A DNA stretch of 64,000 nucleotides from an uncultured Pseudomonadota bacterium. Lineage in GTDB: Bacteria > Pseudomonadota > Gammaproteobacteria > Steroidobacterales > Steroidobacteraceae. Under the pieces are notes generated by a model. That model had not been told where the DNA came from and ran no database searches. It worked only from the letters and a program-made list of their open reading frames with translations. The stretch covers positions 1 through 64,000 of the forward strand of contig CAIVRI010000004.1 of NCBI GenBank assembly GCA_903908265.1. The letters run 5' to 3'. A program made the translations under genes and the position numbers. Every line of letters begins with the position of its first letter. The first letter of the stretch is position 1. Shown piece by piece: positions 16,031-24,486 of this stretch.

Positions 16031-17524
16031 CTACACGCCGACTGGTAGCGCCGCGCAATAGCCCGAGACGTACTCTCGATGGGACGGCTGGCTCGCTACA
16101 CGGGTCGCAATCCGATTTTTGATGCCTTTCAACAGTTCGTCCAGTTCCTTCGCAGAGAGAGTCTCCGTGAAAGGATGATACTGTTTGGGAATGATGCCCT
16201 GACCGATGAGTACCGCAACCCAAGAAGGCTCGGAAAACAATTCATTGTCGTCGCGAAATATTTTTCCGCCGGTGCTAAAAAGATCAATTTTATGCCGTAG
16301 CGTCTCCGGAATGGCCATGGTACGACATGCGTCCCAATACGGGGTGTCGGCCCGGCACGTGGCATGGTAGTGGAGAATGATGAAATCGCGGATGTGCTCA
16401 ATCTCCATCTTCACTTCTCGATTAAACTGATTGATCTCTGCCTGGTAGGAATTGCCGGAGGGAAACAACTTAATCAAGCGAATGATGCTGTTATGGATCA
16501 GATGAATACTCGTGGACTCGAGAGGCTCTAGAAATCCACTCGCAAGACCTAGCGCCACACAATTCTTGTTCCATTGCTGGAGACGACGCCCGGTCCGAAA
16601 TTTGATCACCCGCGGATCGGTCAGCGGACGACCGTCGAGGTTATCCAGTAGCGACTTGCGCGCCGCCTCGTCCGACATATAGTGACTGCTATACACCAAC
16701 CCATTGCCCACTCGGTGCTGCAACGGGATCTTCCATTGCCAACCACAGGAGCGCGCGGTAGAGCGCGTGTAAGGCAATGGGGCTCCGACGGACTCCGTCT
16801 GCACCGCAACTGCACTGTCACTACGCAGCCACTGGCCCCAATCCTCCCAGCCAGTCTGTAACGCCTGTTCAATCAGTAATCCGCGAAACCCACTGCAATC
16901 AATGTACAGGTCGCCCTCAATGCGCTGACCGGACTCCAACTGTACGGCATGAATGAAGCCAGACTCCCCGTCGAGACGCACATCTACGACTTTCCCCTCA
17001 ATCCGGACCACCCCGCGTTGTTGACTGTGCCGGCGCAATAGAGCGGCATAAAGGGCGGCGTCAAAATGGTACGCGTAGTTGGCTTTAGGCTCCCCTACCT
17101 GACCAAAGCGCCCCGCACGGGCGAGTACGGCCTCGTAACTGAAGGCATCAATCGGTGGCGTCTCACCTTGCTGGCGGGCGCGCAACCAATAGTGATGGAA
17201 CTGGGCCGCCCAACGGTCGACCCCGTGCCCACCAAAAGGATGGAAGTAGCGCTCGCCCAGTGCACCCCAGTTCTCGAATTCGATCCCCAGTTTGAAGGTC
17301 GCATTCACGGCCCGCATGAAGTCGGCTTCACCAAGTTCCAAAAGGAGGTGCAAATTGCGAATCGTTGGGATCGTCGCCTCGCCGACACCAACCGTGCCAA
17401 TTTCGTCCGATTCGATTAACTGAATCGAAAGGCCTGCGCCGAAGGCCTTTGATAACGCAGCGGCAGCCATCCATCCGGCCGTACCGCCCCCCACAATCAC
17501 CACCCGTCTTGGCGGACTGTGCAT
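16031..17524 (-). CDS. Flavin-dependent halogenase (tryptophan halogenase family), distal copy
   Basis: The 497 residues carry every hallmark of the family. These are the FAD motif IVGGGTAGWMAA (residues 10-21), GVGEATIPTIRN, the catalytic lysine K78 in TFKLGIEFENW, the WxWxIP signature as W262-Q-W-K-I-P267, and E336 in FLEPLESTSIH. In characterised members, reduced FAD plus O2 and halide give HOCl or HOBr, which is guided to the lysine. Substrate residues differ from PrnA/RebH-type tryptophan enzymes, so indole-like or other aromatic substrates, or bromide preference, are possible. It is last in the minus-strand group, 43 bp after the cupin gene. No flavin reductase gene is present in the window to supply FADH2. 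Confidence 0.88.
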   Translation of the reverse strand: MHSPPRRVVIVGGGTAGWMAAAALSKAFGAGLSIQLIESDEIGTVGVGEATIPTIRNLHLLLELGEADFMRAVNATFKLGIEFENWGALGERYFHPFGGHGVDRWAAQFHHYWLRARQQGETPPIDAFSYEAVLARAGRFGQVGEPKANYAYHFDAALYAALLRRHSQQRGVVRIEGKVVDVRLDGESGFIHAVQLESGQRIEGDLYIDCSGFRGLLIEQALQTGWEDWGQWLRSDSAVAVQTESVGAPLPYTRSTARSCGWQWKIPLQHRVGNGLVYSSHYMSDEAARKSLLDNLDGRPLTDPRVIKFRTGRRLQQWNKNCVALGLASGFLEPLESTSIHLIHNSIIRLIKLFPSGNSYQAEINQFNREVKMEIEHIRDFIILHYHATCRADTPYWDACRTMAIPETLRHKIDLFSTGGKIFRDDNELFSEPSWVAVLIGQGIIPKQYHPFTETLSAKELDELLKGIKNRIATRVASQPSHREYVSGYCAALPVGV

Positions 17525-17567
17525 TACGAGGCTCTGGTCTGTAATGCGAGGGGTATCAGCACGACAA

Positions 17568-18581
17568 TCACCGGTTTAAGTTAGCGCGTAGCAAAGCGCG
17601 CATTTTGCGTGCGCAGTCTTCATCTATCGGCCCCAGCGGACCGCGCCGCGCCACCGGAATATGGTCCGCGACCTGCGCACCGGGCTCGAACACATAATGA
17701 TTGAAGATGCCCTGCCAGGCGCGTCGGTGCGCCGGCGGTAGGTCGCGGATATTCAAAATGGCATGCAACAACGCGTCGCCTGGTGGCCCCATGTGTGGGG
17801 CTGCCTCGCGCCACCAATGGTTAATCAACACATTAAACGGCGCCAATGCCTGTACGTGATGCCACCACATGCACGGAATGAAGATCGCATCACCCGGTTC
17901 GAGCACCGCCGTCACGGCATGGCTCAATGCTTCAGCGAACCGCGGATGGAGCGCGAAGTCTGGTTGGTCGAAGTTCACGAGGCTGATTGCTTGGCCCGCG
18001 GGCGTGAAATCGATGGGCCCGACGTACAGGTTAGCCAATTGAGCGGGAGGGAAGAGCGTGAATCGCCGGCGCCCGGCACAGACCACCGCAAGGTTATCGA
18101 GCGCATCGTAATGAGCGGCGACTGTCGTCTGGTTTCCAATCCAGACCCGAACGGTGGACTCACCACCCTCTAACGGCCATGAGTTGGCCTCGGCGATGCC
18201 CGGCAGGACATGCTCTAACGCGGCGGAGCCCATATAGATCGTCGGGGAATCAGCACGCGCCTCACCGTCACGGATGCGATCGAGCAAGCCCGATAGCGTG
18301 GTCTTGACCTGCTGGAAATTCGTGTTGGCGAGCCCGTCGGTATAAAAAATCCGCCCGTCATGCTGGGCTTCAGCGACAAAGGCATGCACAGGGGCACCTC
18401 GGTAAAAGCCCAGCAGATACGCCATTGCAGAGGCACTGGACACCAGACTTGCCTGAACGAGCGGCCAGTGCGAAGCCGCCGCACGGATTACCACTGGCGT
18501 CTGCTCGGTGGCTAAGCACTGCAGGAGTGCCTGCGGGGGCCTGCCGGCGAGTTCCCGCATAGCGCTCGGCCCTGCCATCAT
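17568..18581 (-). CDS. Cupin-like JmjC-domain protein (cupin_8, FIH-1-like)
   Basis: This is a 337-residue protein of the cupin_8/JmjC group of Fe(II)/2-oxoglutarate dioxygenases. The metal triad is visible as H157-Y-D159 in TTVAAHYDALDNLAVV and a late histidine at 241 or 242 in FIPCMWWHHVQAL. N-terminal TPVVIRAAASHWP (residues 28-40) is the usual opening of these proteins, and GRRRFTLFPP is the strand carrying co-substrate contacts. Homologues sit beside SapC and halogenase genes in many TonB-receptor loci. It may hydroxylate a protein side chain or small molecule in that pathway. The start overlaps the sapC stop by 4 bp, so the two are translationally coupled. Confidence 0.85.
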   Translation of the reverse strand: MMAGPSAMRELAGRPPQALLQCLATEQTPVVIRAAASHWPLVQASLVSSASAMAYLLGFYRGAPVHAFVAEAQHDGRIFYTDGLANTNFQQVKTTLSGLLDRIRDGEARADSPTIYMGSAALEHVLPGIAEANSWPLEGGESTVRVWIGNQTTVAAHYDALDNLAVVCAGRRRFTLFPPAQLANLYVGPIDFTPAGQAISLVNFDQPDFALHPRFAEALSHAVTAVLEPGDAIFIPCMWWHHVQALAPFNVLINHWWREAAPHMGPPGDALLHAILNIRDLPPAHRRAWQGIFNHYVFEPGAQVADHIPVARRGPLGPIDEDCARKMRALLRANLNR

Positions 18582-19321
18582 GTTGCGCTGCGCAAGTCGG
18601 ACAAGCGGCGGTTTTTTCGCGCCACAAGTCGCTTCACATTCAGTAACGATGCCAACATCATGTACACGTCCTGCAGATGCCCTCGGCTGTGGAGGGCTTC
18701 TAGACCGTTTGCGCGGAGGCCACGAAACTTCTCGTCGTTAACGGTATAGAGGCCCTCCAGACTATGCTTCGTGCCGTTCTCAAATTCCACATTGATGGTG
18801 ATGGACTCAATCAGTTCTAAACCAACCAATACTTGCGATAGCGAGCGTGCCGCCTCGTGGCCCGCGTAAATGGCGGCCAGAATGGAATGGATGCGATCTA
18901 AATAGGGACTCTCTCCACCCTGTGGCAGAAAGATTGGAATGCCTTCCGATACACTGACACTCGGATGCTCAACGTCTATATGGGTGACAGGCACTTGCTG
19001 GGCAATGCCCTCCAGCAATCGGTCCTGAAACCCGATCAAAAATGGCTGGCGCTGTACCGTCAGCGGAATATGTTCCGCATCCCACCCACTATCTGTGAGA
19101 TACAAGTTTTCGTGTTCGGCAAAGCCCAGCAGCGCCGTTGGCTCAAAATGACCTGATTCCAAGTTCTTGACGAAGAACAGCGGGTATTCGCGTTGTAAGT
19201 TGGGCAGTTCCGATGGAAATGCACGTGCAATGTTGAAGTCATAGCCGCGATTGGGGCCATAAATGGTATGGACCCGTAACCTGCGATGCGTCACATTGTC
19301 GAGCAATTCGTGTTTACTCAT
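18578..19321 (-). CDS. SapC family protein
   Basis: This 247-residue protein has the features of the SapC family (named from a Campylobacter S-layer-associated gene). An N-terminal NIARAFPSELPNLQREYPLFFVKN is followed by ALLGFAEHENLYL, PLTVQRQPFLIGFQ and a C-terminal FENGTKHSLEGLYTVNDEKF...L. There is no signal peptide or membrane span, so it appears cytoplasmic. The biochemical role is not established. Its recurrent presence with tryptophan-halogenase-like and cupin-8 genes downstream of TonB receptors suggests a part in one shared pathway. The ATG has GAGGAA about 5 bp upstream. It lies 52 bp after the proximal halogenase and overlaps the cupin gene by 4 bp. Confidence 0.85.
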   Translation of the reverse strand: MSKHELLDNVTHRRLRVHTIYGPNRGYDFNIARAFPSELPNLQREYPLFFVKNLESGHFEPTALLGFAEHENLYLTDSGWDAEHIPLTVQRQPFLIGFQDRLLEGIAQQVPVTHIDVEHPSVSVSEGIPIFLPQGGESPYLDRIHSILAAIYAGHEAARSLSQVLVGLELIESITINVEFENGTKHSLEGLYTVNDEKFRGLRANGLEALHSRGHLQDVYMMLASLLNVKRLVARKNRRLSDLRSAT

Positions 19322-19373
19322 GGTTCCTCAGATGCGGGTGTGCATCCTCTGTGTGCCGTTTGAAGTTGCGCGT

Positions 19374-20936
19374 TCAACGCGCCGATCCGGACTCGAGCAG
19401 CCGCCGCAGCAGTTCGCGGTGACCCGGCAAGTGGTGCAGCAAGTGTCCCGCTCGTTCGCGATTTTCTGCAAATAACTGCGCGGCCCGAGCGGCTTCCACC
19501 TCCCGTACAAGGCGGACCGAGGCGCGGGTGGAGAATCCCATTCCGTAGAGAATGTACTGGTAACTGGCAGAGGAAAATATTTCATCGCGCTGGTGGAAAT
19601 CACTGTGCCATGGCGCGTGGTATTCCCAAAGATGCAACAGTTCCTGCAGGCGTTCCGGAATACTCGACGCCTGGCGATGGTCCACCCAATACGGGCCCTC
19701 TCGGCGACTCAACACATAGTGCAGTTTCAAAAAGTCGATCACCCGCTCCCAACGATAGAGAAACTTCTCGTTGTAACGTCGGGCGATGATGTCCATAACA
19801 CCCCGGTGTACGGGCAGCTCCTCACCGATCATCGTTGCGGCCAGTTCCACCAACACCAGCGCACTGGCTTCCAGCGGCTCGAGGAATCCCGCCGACATGC
19901 CGACCGCTACGCAATTGCGATGCCAAAAGCACGCTCTGTAGCCAGGACGGAAGCTGATTTTTCGCGCCTCAAAATGCGGCAACGCCGAAGGCGCCGTACG
20001 CGCGACATAATCGTGCAGCACCGCCTCCGCTGCCTGGTCGGTTGTATGCTGACTGGAATACGTGTAACCGACTCCGCGCCGCGTGGTCAGTCCAATATCC
20101 CAGATCCATCCCGCGGATTGGGCAATGGACAGTGTCTGTGAAGCGATCGGACTCTGCGCCGATGAGTAGTCCACCGGGACAGCGAGGGCCGAGTCGTTGA
20201 ACAGCACATCGGCCTTATCGATGAAGGGGACGCGGTAATGGCGGCCTAACAACAACGCGGACAGTCCCGTACAATCAATGAACAGATCCCCGGGGAGATC
20301 GCCGCTGTGCGTAGTGCTCACCGACGCGATGTCCCCATCCGCGGTGTTATTAATGCCGGTGACGTGATCGAGGACATGTCGGACCCCTAGCTGCGTCGTG
20401 CAATGCCGCTGCAACAGACCCGCAAACTTGCCCGCATCTAAGTGATAACCATAGTTGAGAACCCCCGCATAAGGCGGTGTCGTGGCCTGCTTGGGCGCAA
20501 GTGACGCGTCACATATATAGCTTTGCGCACTCACCGCTTGCGCGAAACTGCCGCTGTCGCGCTGGGCCAACCAGTGCGGCACCAGATTGATCTCGGCATA
20601 GCCTGTAGGCGCCGTAAACGGGTGGTAGTACTCGTCATCTGCTTGCCCGGTGACCCAGCCGCGAAACTGCGTGCCCTGTTTGAAAGCGCTCGAACATTCT
20701 CGCAGGAACTCCAACTCAGAAATGCCGATCTGCTCGAGTGAGGCACGCATTGTGGGCCAGGTCCCCTCGCCGACACCGATGGTGGCCACATCCGGGGATT
20801 CGACGAGCGTGATCTGTACCCCTCGCTCGCCCGCCGTGCGGTGACGGGACGCAAGCAGGCCCGCCGTCAGCCAACCTGCACTGCCGCCACCGACGATCAC
20901 GATCCGGGAGAGAGGGCGTTGTAGTGGCTCGTTCAT
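19374..20936 (-). CDS. Flavin-dependent halogenase (tryptophan halogenase family), proximal copy
   Basis: The protein is 520 residues, distant from the other halogenase in this locus. It has IVGGGSAGWLTAG (residues 14-26), GVGEGTWPTMR, the catalytic-type lysine K86 in AFKQGTQFRGW and E356 in FLEPLEASAL. The signature normally written WxWxIP reads W277-I-W-D-I-G282, so the proline is glycine. That motif normally blocks monooxygenase-type access to flavin, so the change may alter chemistry. The only plausible start is the ATG at 20936. No Shine-Dalgarno precedes it, because the 8 bases upstream are all T and before those is a terminator stem. It is the first gene after the TonB receptor and probably heads the halogenase-sapC-cupin-halogenase unit. 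Confidence 0.85.
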   Translation of the reverse strand: MNEPLQRPLSRIVIVGGGSAGWLTAGLLASRHRTAGERGVQITLVESPDVATIGVGEGTWPTMRASLEQIGISELEFLRECSSAFKQGTQFRGWVTGQADDEYYHPFTAPTGYAEINLVPHWLAQRDSGSFAQAVSAQSYICDASLAPKQATTPPYAGVLNYGYHLDAGKFAGLLQRHCTTQLGVRHVLDHVTGINNTADGDIASVSTTHSGDLPGDLFIDCTGLSALLLGRHYRVPFIDKADVLFNDSALAVPVDYSSAQSPIASQTLSIAQSAGWIWDIGLTTRRGVGYTYSSQHTTDQAAEAVLHDYVARTAPSALPHFEARKISFRPGYRACFWHRNCVAVGMSAGFLEPLEASALVLVELAATMIGEELPVHRGVMDIIARRYNEKFLYRWERVIDFLKLHYVLSRREGPYWVDHRQASSIPERLQELLHLWEYHAPWHSDFHQRDEIFSSASYQYILYGMGFSTRASVRLVREVEAARAAQLFAENRERAGHLLHHLPGHRELLRRLLESGSAR

Positions 20937-20965
20937 AAAAAAAAGCCGCTGGGGGTCCAGCGGCT
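20937..20965 (-). terminator. Intrinsic terminator abutting the proximal halogenase start codon
   Basis: On the minus strand a perfect 9-bp stem (AGCCGCTGG/CCAGCGGCT) with an ACCC loop is followed by eight T and then directly by the ATG of the halogenase. It lies 25 bp after the TonB receptor stop. It is a canonical Rho-independent terminator and also occupies the place where a ribosome-binding site should be. Confidence 0.9.
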
Positions 20966-20990
20966 CTAATGTAATGGCTATATCGCTGGA

Positions 20991-23900
20991 TTAGAAGCGA
21001 TAACGCGCGCCAATATTGAAGCGGGTCCCGTACTGATTCCCTCTGAGGAACTGCTCGGGATACCGCACGTAGGTGCGCTGGGTCTGATGGGTGAGATTAA
21101 TCGCCTCGAAGAACACGGCGAGGTTATCGGTCGTTTTCCAGGTGGCGTTGTAATCCAATTGCCCATACTTCTGCTGATAGACGGGCGAACCGAACTGATC
21201 GAAGCCGGAGAGGAACTCATCGCGCCGGTTATAGGCAAGACGGGTTGATACACGCTTGTTCTCATAAAATCCGGTGACGTTCGCAGAATTGCTCAGACCC
21301 GGCAGCGCAAAACTCTGCCGGATCACATTCCGGTCTGCATTGACATCACCGCCGACGATCGTCACGTTGGCCTGGATGCCAAATCCGGAGCGACCAAACA
21401 TGTGCTGCATTGCCAGTTCAACGCCATGCAAGTTGCCGACTTTTTGATTGGCGGTAGAACCCACGGTAAAGACCGCGAGCGGATCGGTTGGCAAGGCCGC
21501 GATATGCGTACCGGCTGGCTGCCCGAGATCCGTATTGATCTGATCAAACACTGCCTGGTCAGTGATCGCAGCACCTGCCGCTGCCAACTCTGCGCGCGCT
21601 TGCGTCGCAGCAGCACCGATATACGGATCGGTGATCCCGGCGATGGTCTGCTGGGTGGTGGAACCAACGAGGAAGTTATTCACCCGCTTGGTGTAGTAAC
21701 CGACCGACACATAACTGCCCGGTGCGTAATACCACTCCAGCGAGAGGTCGAAGTTGTCTGACACATAGGGCAGCAAGTTCGGATTACCCACCGTAATCGA
21801 CCGCGCATTGTTGTTTGGCTTGGCGGAAAAGTCCCGCGTGGGCGACAACGCCCCAATCGGTGGACGCGCGATCGAGCGACTGTAGGAGAAGCGCGCTTTT
21901 ACCGCGCTGCTCAAGGCCATATCTACGTCCAGGCTGGGGAGCCAGAAGCGGGTTTTGCCCCTGCCCTCGGCAGTGACTGGTGCGCCAAAGGTGTAGGCGA
22001 ATTCGTTGCCACCGGCCCACTGAATCCCAGTAGCCGGGATTTCCTGACCGTAGGACCGTGTGCTGCTGTCTTCGTAGCGGATTCCCAACACCGCATTGAT
22101 CGGCATACCTTTGAAACTGTCTTGCATGACCATTTGGGTATAGAACGAGCTAATGGTCTCCTCCACCCGCGAATCAGGTCCCAAGGGACCCGGCCAGAAC
22201 CGACCAGCTGTGTGATCCGCATTCTGGAAGGTCGGTCCCCAACTCGGCCAGTACACGTTGATCGGATCGTTAGTGCCAATGGTCTCGAACTGCCGGACAG
22301 CCGTGTCAAAGGGCACTGTATAATAAGAGTTCAACGACTGATTAGCGCCGGAGAAATTGCTGAGCAGCCCCGCGAAGCTTCCCTTTTGCAGTACACCGTT
22401 CTGCCAGTACTGCGCCGAGGTCAGCCAGTAGCCAGCTGGGAGGTTGTTCGAATAGGCATTCTGCTGGTCGAACGTTTGCTTGGTGTAGCCATAGCCGAAA
22501 TCGACGGACTTGACCGGGCTTTGTTCGGCGTTCTTCCACTTGCCCCCTAACTGGATCTGATCGATCCCATTCTTCTGCTTGGTGTTGAACGCTTGGCCGA
22601 ACAAGGAGCCAATATCGCCCTGTCCTGGGAAGCCAATCGGATTGCCATTCCCGTCAATGAAGGTGGCATTCATAATCGGCACACCCGAACTCGAGAAAGT
22701 GCCAGTCTTCTGGTCAATCGTCGCGGTGTTTGGCCCAAATCCTGGACCTGCGCCGGCACACCACGGGCAGGAGGTATTGCCAATAATAAGGTTCGCTGAA
22801 CTGGCGTCCTCACCGCCGACACCAGCACCGCCAAATTTCGACGATGAACTGTGCGCATCCAGGTTCAACGTGAGGTTATCGGTGGCCTTGAACGTGACAT
22901 TAAAACCAACGGAGTTGTTTTCTTTGATGGTGTGATCGCGCGCGATATTGGTGGACCAGTCGCCGGGTGACCCGCCGTTCTGGGTCACCTGCGTCACGGT
23001 GCCGCGTTCATTAATCACCGCATCGACATTGGGGCCGGCAAACCAGATGCCAACACTATTTGCGTCTTTGAGCAGTTCCAGTTTGGAGTACGTGTAATCA
23101 AGGGTCGCGGTAACGCGATCAGTCGGCGCCCACTGCAAGACGGCCTGACCGTTCGTGCGCGTACGCGTAATGTCAGCCCAACCATAGCCGATGTTCTGGG
23201 GATGCCAATACACCCCATCCGCTCGCTTGTTGTTGTTCTCGACCGTGCCGGCGACGAACGGGTTGTTGTTGCCCCCGGTACACTGGTAACTGGGGCACCA
23301 GTTATCAACGGCGGCGTTCTCCTCGCGATTATCGCGCTTCTGGTAGGCGCCGGAGAGGAGCACACCGAACTTGTCATCGGCAAACGTGTCGCTGACGATG
23401 CCCGAGATTTCCGGCGTGAGTTCATGCAGTTTGCGGATACTGGATTTGGATGCCGAGTTCTCGTGCACGCCCTTGGCGCTGAATGCACCATGAAATCCTG
23501 CTTCGTCCAAGGGGCGCGCCGTGCGGATATCCACGGTCGCACCAATGCCGCCCGTGGGCAGATACGCTTTTGCCGTCTTGAAGACCTCCACCGCGCTGAT
23601 GCCTTCGGTGGCAATGTCATTGAAATCAAACGAACGGCCACCGGCCGTGGGCATGGAGCGGCCATTCAACGTCACGAGGTTGAATTCAGGGCCCATGCCA
23701 CGGACCGTGATCTTCGAGCCTTCTTCGTTGAACCGGTCGATCGAGACGCCCGGAATACGCGCCAACGCCTCGGCGAGGTTTTGCTCCGGGAACTTGCCCA
23801 TCTCTTCTGCATTAATGGCTTCCACAACGCCGGTCGCATTGCGTTTGACGGCTACCGCCGAGGTCAAACTGGCACGAATGCCCGTCACCACCACCTCTTC

Positions 23901-24011
23901 AAGGGTGTCGGCAGGCGCGTTCTGTGCCCAAGTGGCCGACGAGGCCGACATCGCCAACGCAAGCGCCACCGCGCGAGCGACCGGCGTATTCAACGAATGA
24001 CGAGTATCCAT
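20991..24011 (-). CDS. Large TonB-dependent receptor of the Xanthomonas/Caulobacter type
   Basis: This 1006-residue outer-membrane transporter has a signal peptide (ARAVALALAMSASSATWAQ) followed by the TonB-box-like EEVVVTGIRASLTSAVAVKR. A plug domain follows (VVEAINAEEMGKFPEQNLAEAL, IPGVSIDRF, TVRGMGPEFNLVTLNGRSM, FDFNDIATEGISAVEVFKT), then a barrel ending in GARYRF. This plug signature marks the TonB-receptor subgroup expanded in Xanthomonadales, Caulobacterales and relatives, many members of which take up glycans or other plant or algal material. The start has AGAGGGA about 9 bp upstream. Two LacI-type operators lie 160-240 bp upstream and an intrinsic terminator follows the stop. The halogenase/SapC/cupin genes downstream suggest its cargo is processed by them. 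Confidence 0.93.
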   Translation of the reverse strand: MDTRHSLNTPVARAVALALAMSASSATWAQNAPADTLEEVVVTGIRASLTSAVAVKRNATGVVEAINAEEMGKFPEQNLAEALARIPGVSIDRFNEEGSKITVRGMGPEFNLVTLNGRSMPTAGGRSFDFNDIATEGISAVEVFKTAKAYLPTGGIGATVDIRTARPLDEAGFHGAFSAKGVHENSASKSSIRKLHELTPEISGIVSDTFADDKFGVLLSGAYQKRDNREENAAVDNWCPSYQCTGGNNNPFVAGTVENNNKRADGVYWHPQNIGYGWADITRTRTNGQAVLQWAPTDRVTATLDYTYSKLELLKDANSVGIWFAGPNVDAVINERGTVTQVTQNGGSPGDWSTNIARDHTIKENNSVGFNVTFKATDNLTLNLDAHSSSSKFGGAGVGGEDASSANLIIGNTSCPWCAGAGPGFGPNTATIDQKTGTFSSSGVPIMNATFIDGNGNPIGFPGQGDIGSLFGQAFNTKQKNGIDQIQLGGKWKNAEQSPVKSVDFGYGYTKQTFDQQNAYSNNLPAGYWLTSAQYWQNGVLQKGSFAGLLSNFSGANQSLNSYYTVPFDTAVRQFETIGTNDPINVYWPSWGPTFQNADHTAGRFWPGPLGPDSRVEETISSFYTQMVMQDSFKGMPINAVLGIRYEDSSTRSYGQEIPATGIQWAGGNEFAYTFGAPVTAEGRGKTRFWLPSLDVDMALSSAVKARFSYSRSIARPPIGALSPTRDFSAKPNNNARSITVGNPNLLPYVSDNFDLSLEWYYAPGSYVSVGYYTKRVNNFLVGSTTQQTIAGITDPYIGAAATQARAELAAAGAAITDQAVFDQINTDLGQPAGTHIAALPTDPLAVFTVGSTANQKVGNLHGVELAMQHMFGRSGFGIQANVTIVGGDVNADRNVIRQSFALPGLSNSANVTGFYENKRVSTRLAYNRRDEFLSGFDQFGSPVYQQKYGQLDYNATWKTTDNLAVFFEAINLTHQTQRTYVRYPEQFLRGNQYGTRFNIGARYRF

Positions 24012-24171
24012 TGCAGCATTCCCTCTAGGCTGAAGTCTTCATTGATGTCGATGCGAATCAACTTCTGTTGGGCTGCCTTATCAGACAGTCGAGTTGCCAA
24101 TCCGCCGCGCACGATGCACCTGAGGCGATCGAACCGCGGACGACCCACCACAAGAAACATCTCATAAATAT

Positions 24172-24185
24172 TGAAAGCGATTTCT
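24172..24185. promoter_or_regulatory. LacI-family operator candidate, receptor-proximal site
   Basis: TGAAAGCGATTTCT matches the LacI/GalR/CcpA-type consensus TGnAAnCGnTTnCA at all fixed positions except the last (T for A). It lies 160 bp upstream of the TonB receptor start and 67 bp, centre to centre, from a perfect site. Confidence 0.6.
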
Positions 24186-24238
24186 TAAAGCGACTGAAAC
24201 ATCTAATTAAGGTCTTTGCTAATCAGAGGTTAGACATT

Positions 24239-24252
24239 TGCAAGCGCTTTCA
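24239..24252. promoter_or_regulatory. LacI-family operator candidate, perfect consensus
   Basis: TGCAAGCGCTTTCA matches TGnAAnCGnTTnCA at every fixed position, with the central CG typical of LacI-family regulators. It lies about 228 bp upstream of the TonB receptor. No lacI-type gene is in the window, so the repressor must be encoded elsewhere. Confidence 0.7.
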
Positions 24253-24486
24253 AATACAGAAGTTAGCAAGCCGCGTAAACTTATGTCAACTGCTGATGCT
24301 GCAAAAGACGCGCCTGTAGTTTTCGAGCGACAAAAGTCCGCCCCGCTGCCTTTACCCAAGCAGAGGCGCACGCAAAACCTAGTTGCCTGCCTATCAGCCC
24401 GAGCGAATCCGAGCAGGCTCCTTGGATTCCGATCCGGGTGCCTGAGAGCCGAGTGCTGCGCACGCACCGGGATTCCCTGCACGAAA

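Larger units (their letters stand above)
24012..24486. other. 475-bp intergenic regulatory region upstream of the large TonB receptor
   Basis: No gene is visible. The stretch is AT-richer than its surroundings between 24160 and 24300 and contains the two LacI-type palindromes listed separately. The receptor promoter must lie here on the minus strand, but I could not settle on one -35/-10 pair. The part nearest 24487 shows nothing recognisable. Confidence 0.6.

Noticed and set aside
23202-24167. Long open frame on the plus strand (about 320 codons)
   Set aside because: It lies antisense within the TonB receptor gene and its leader, has Arg/His-rich composition without any motif, and is a GC-rich shadow of the receptor frame.
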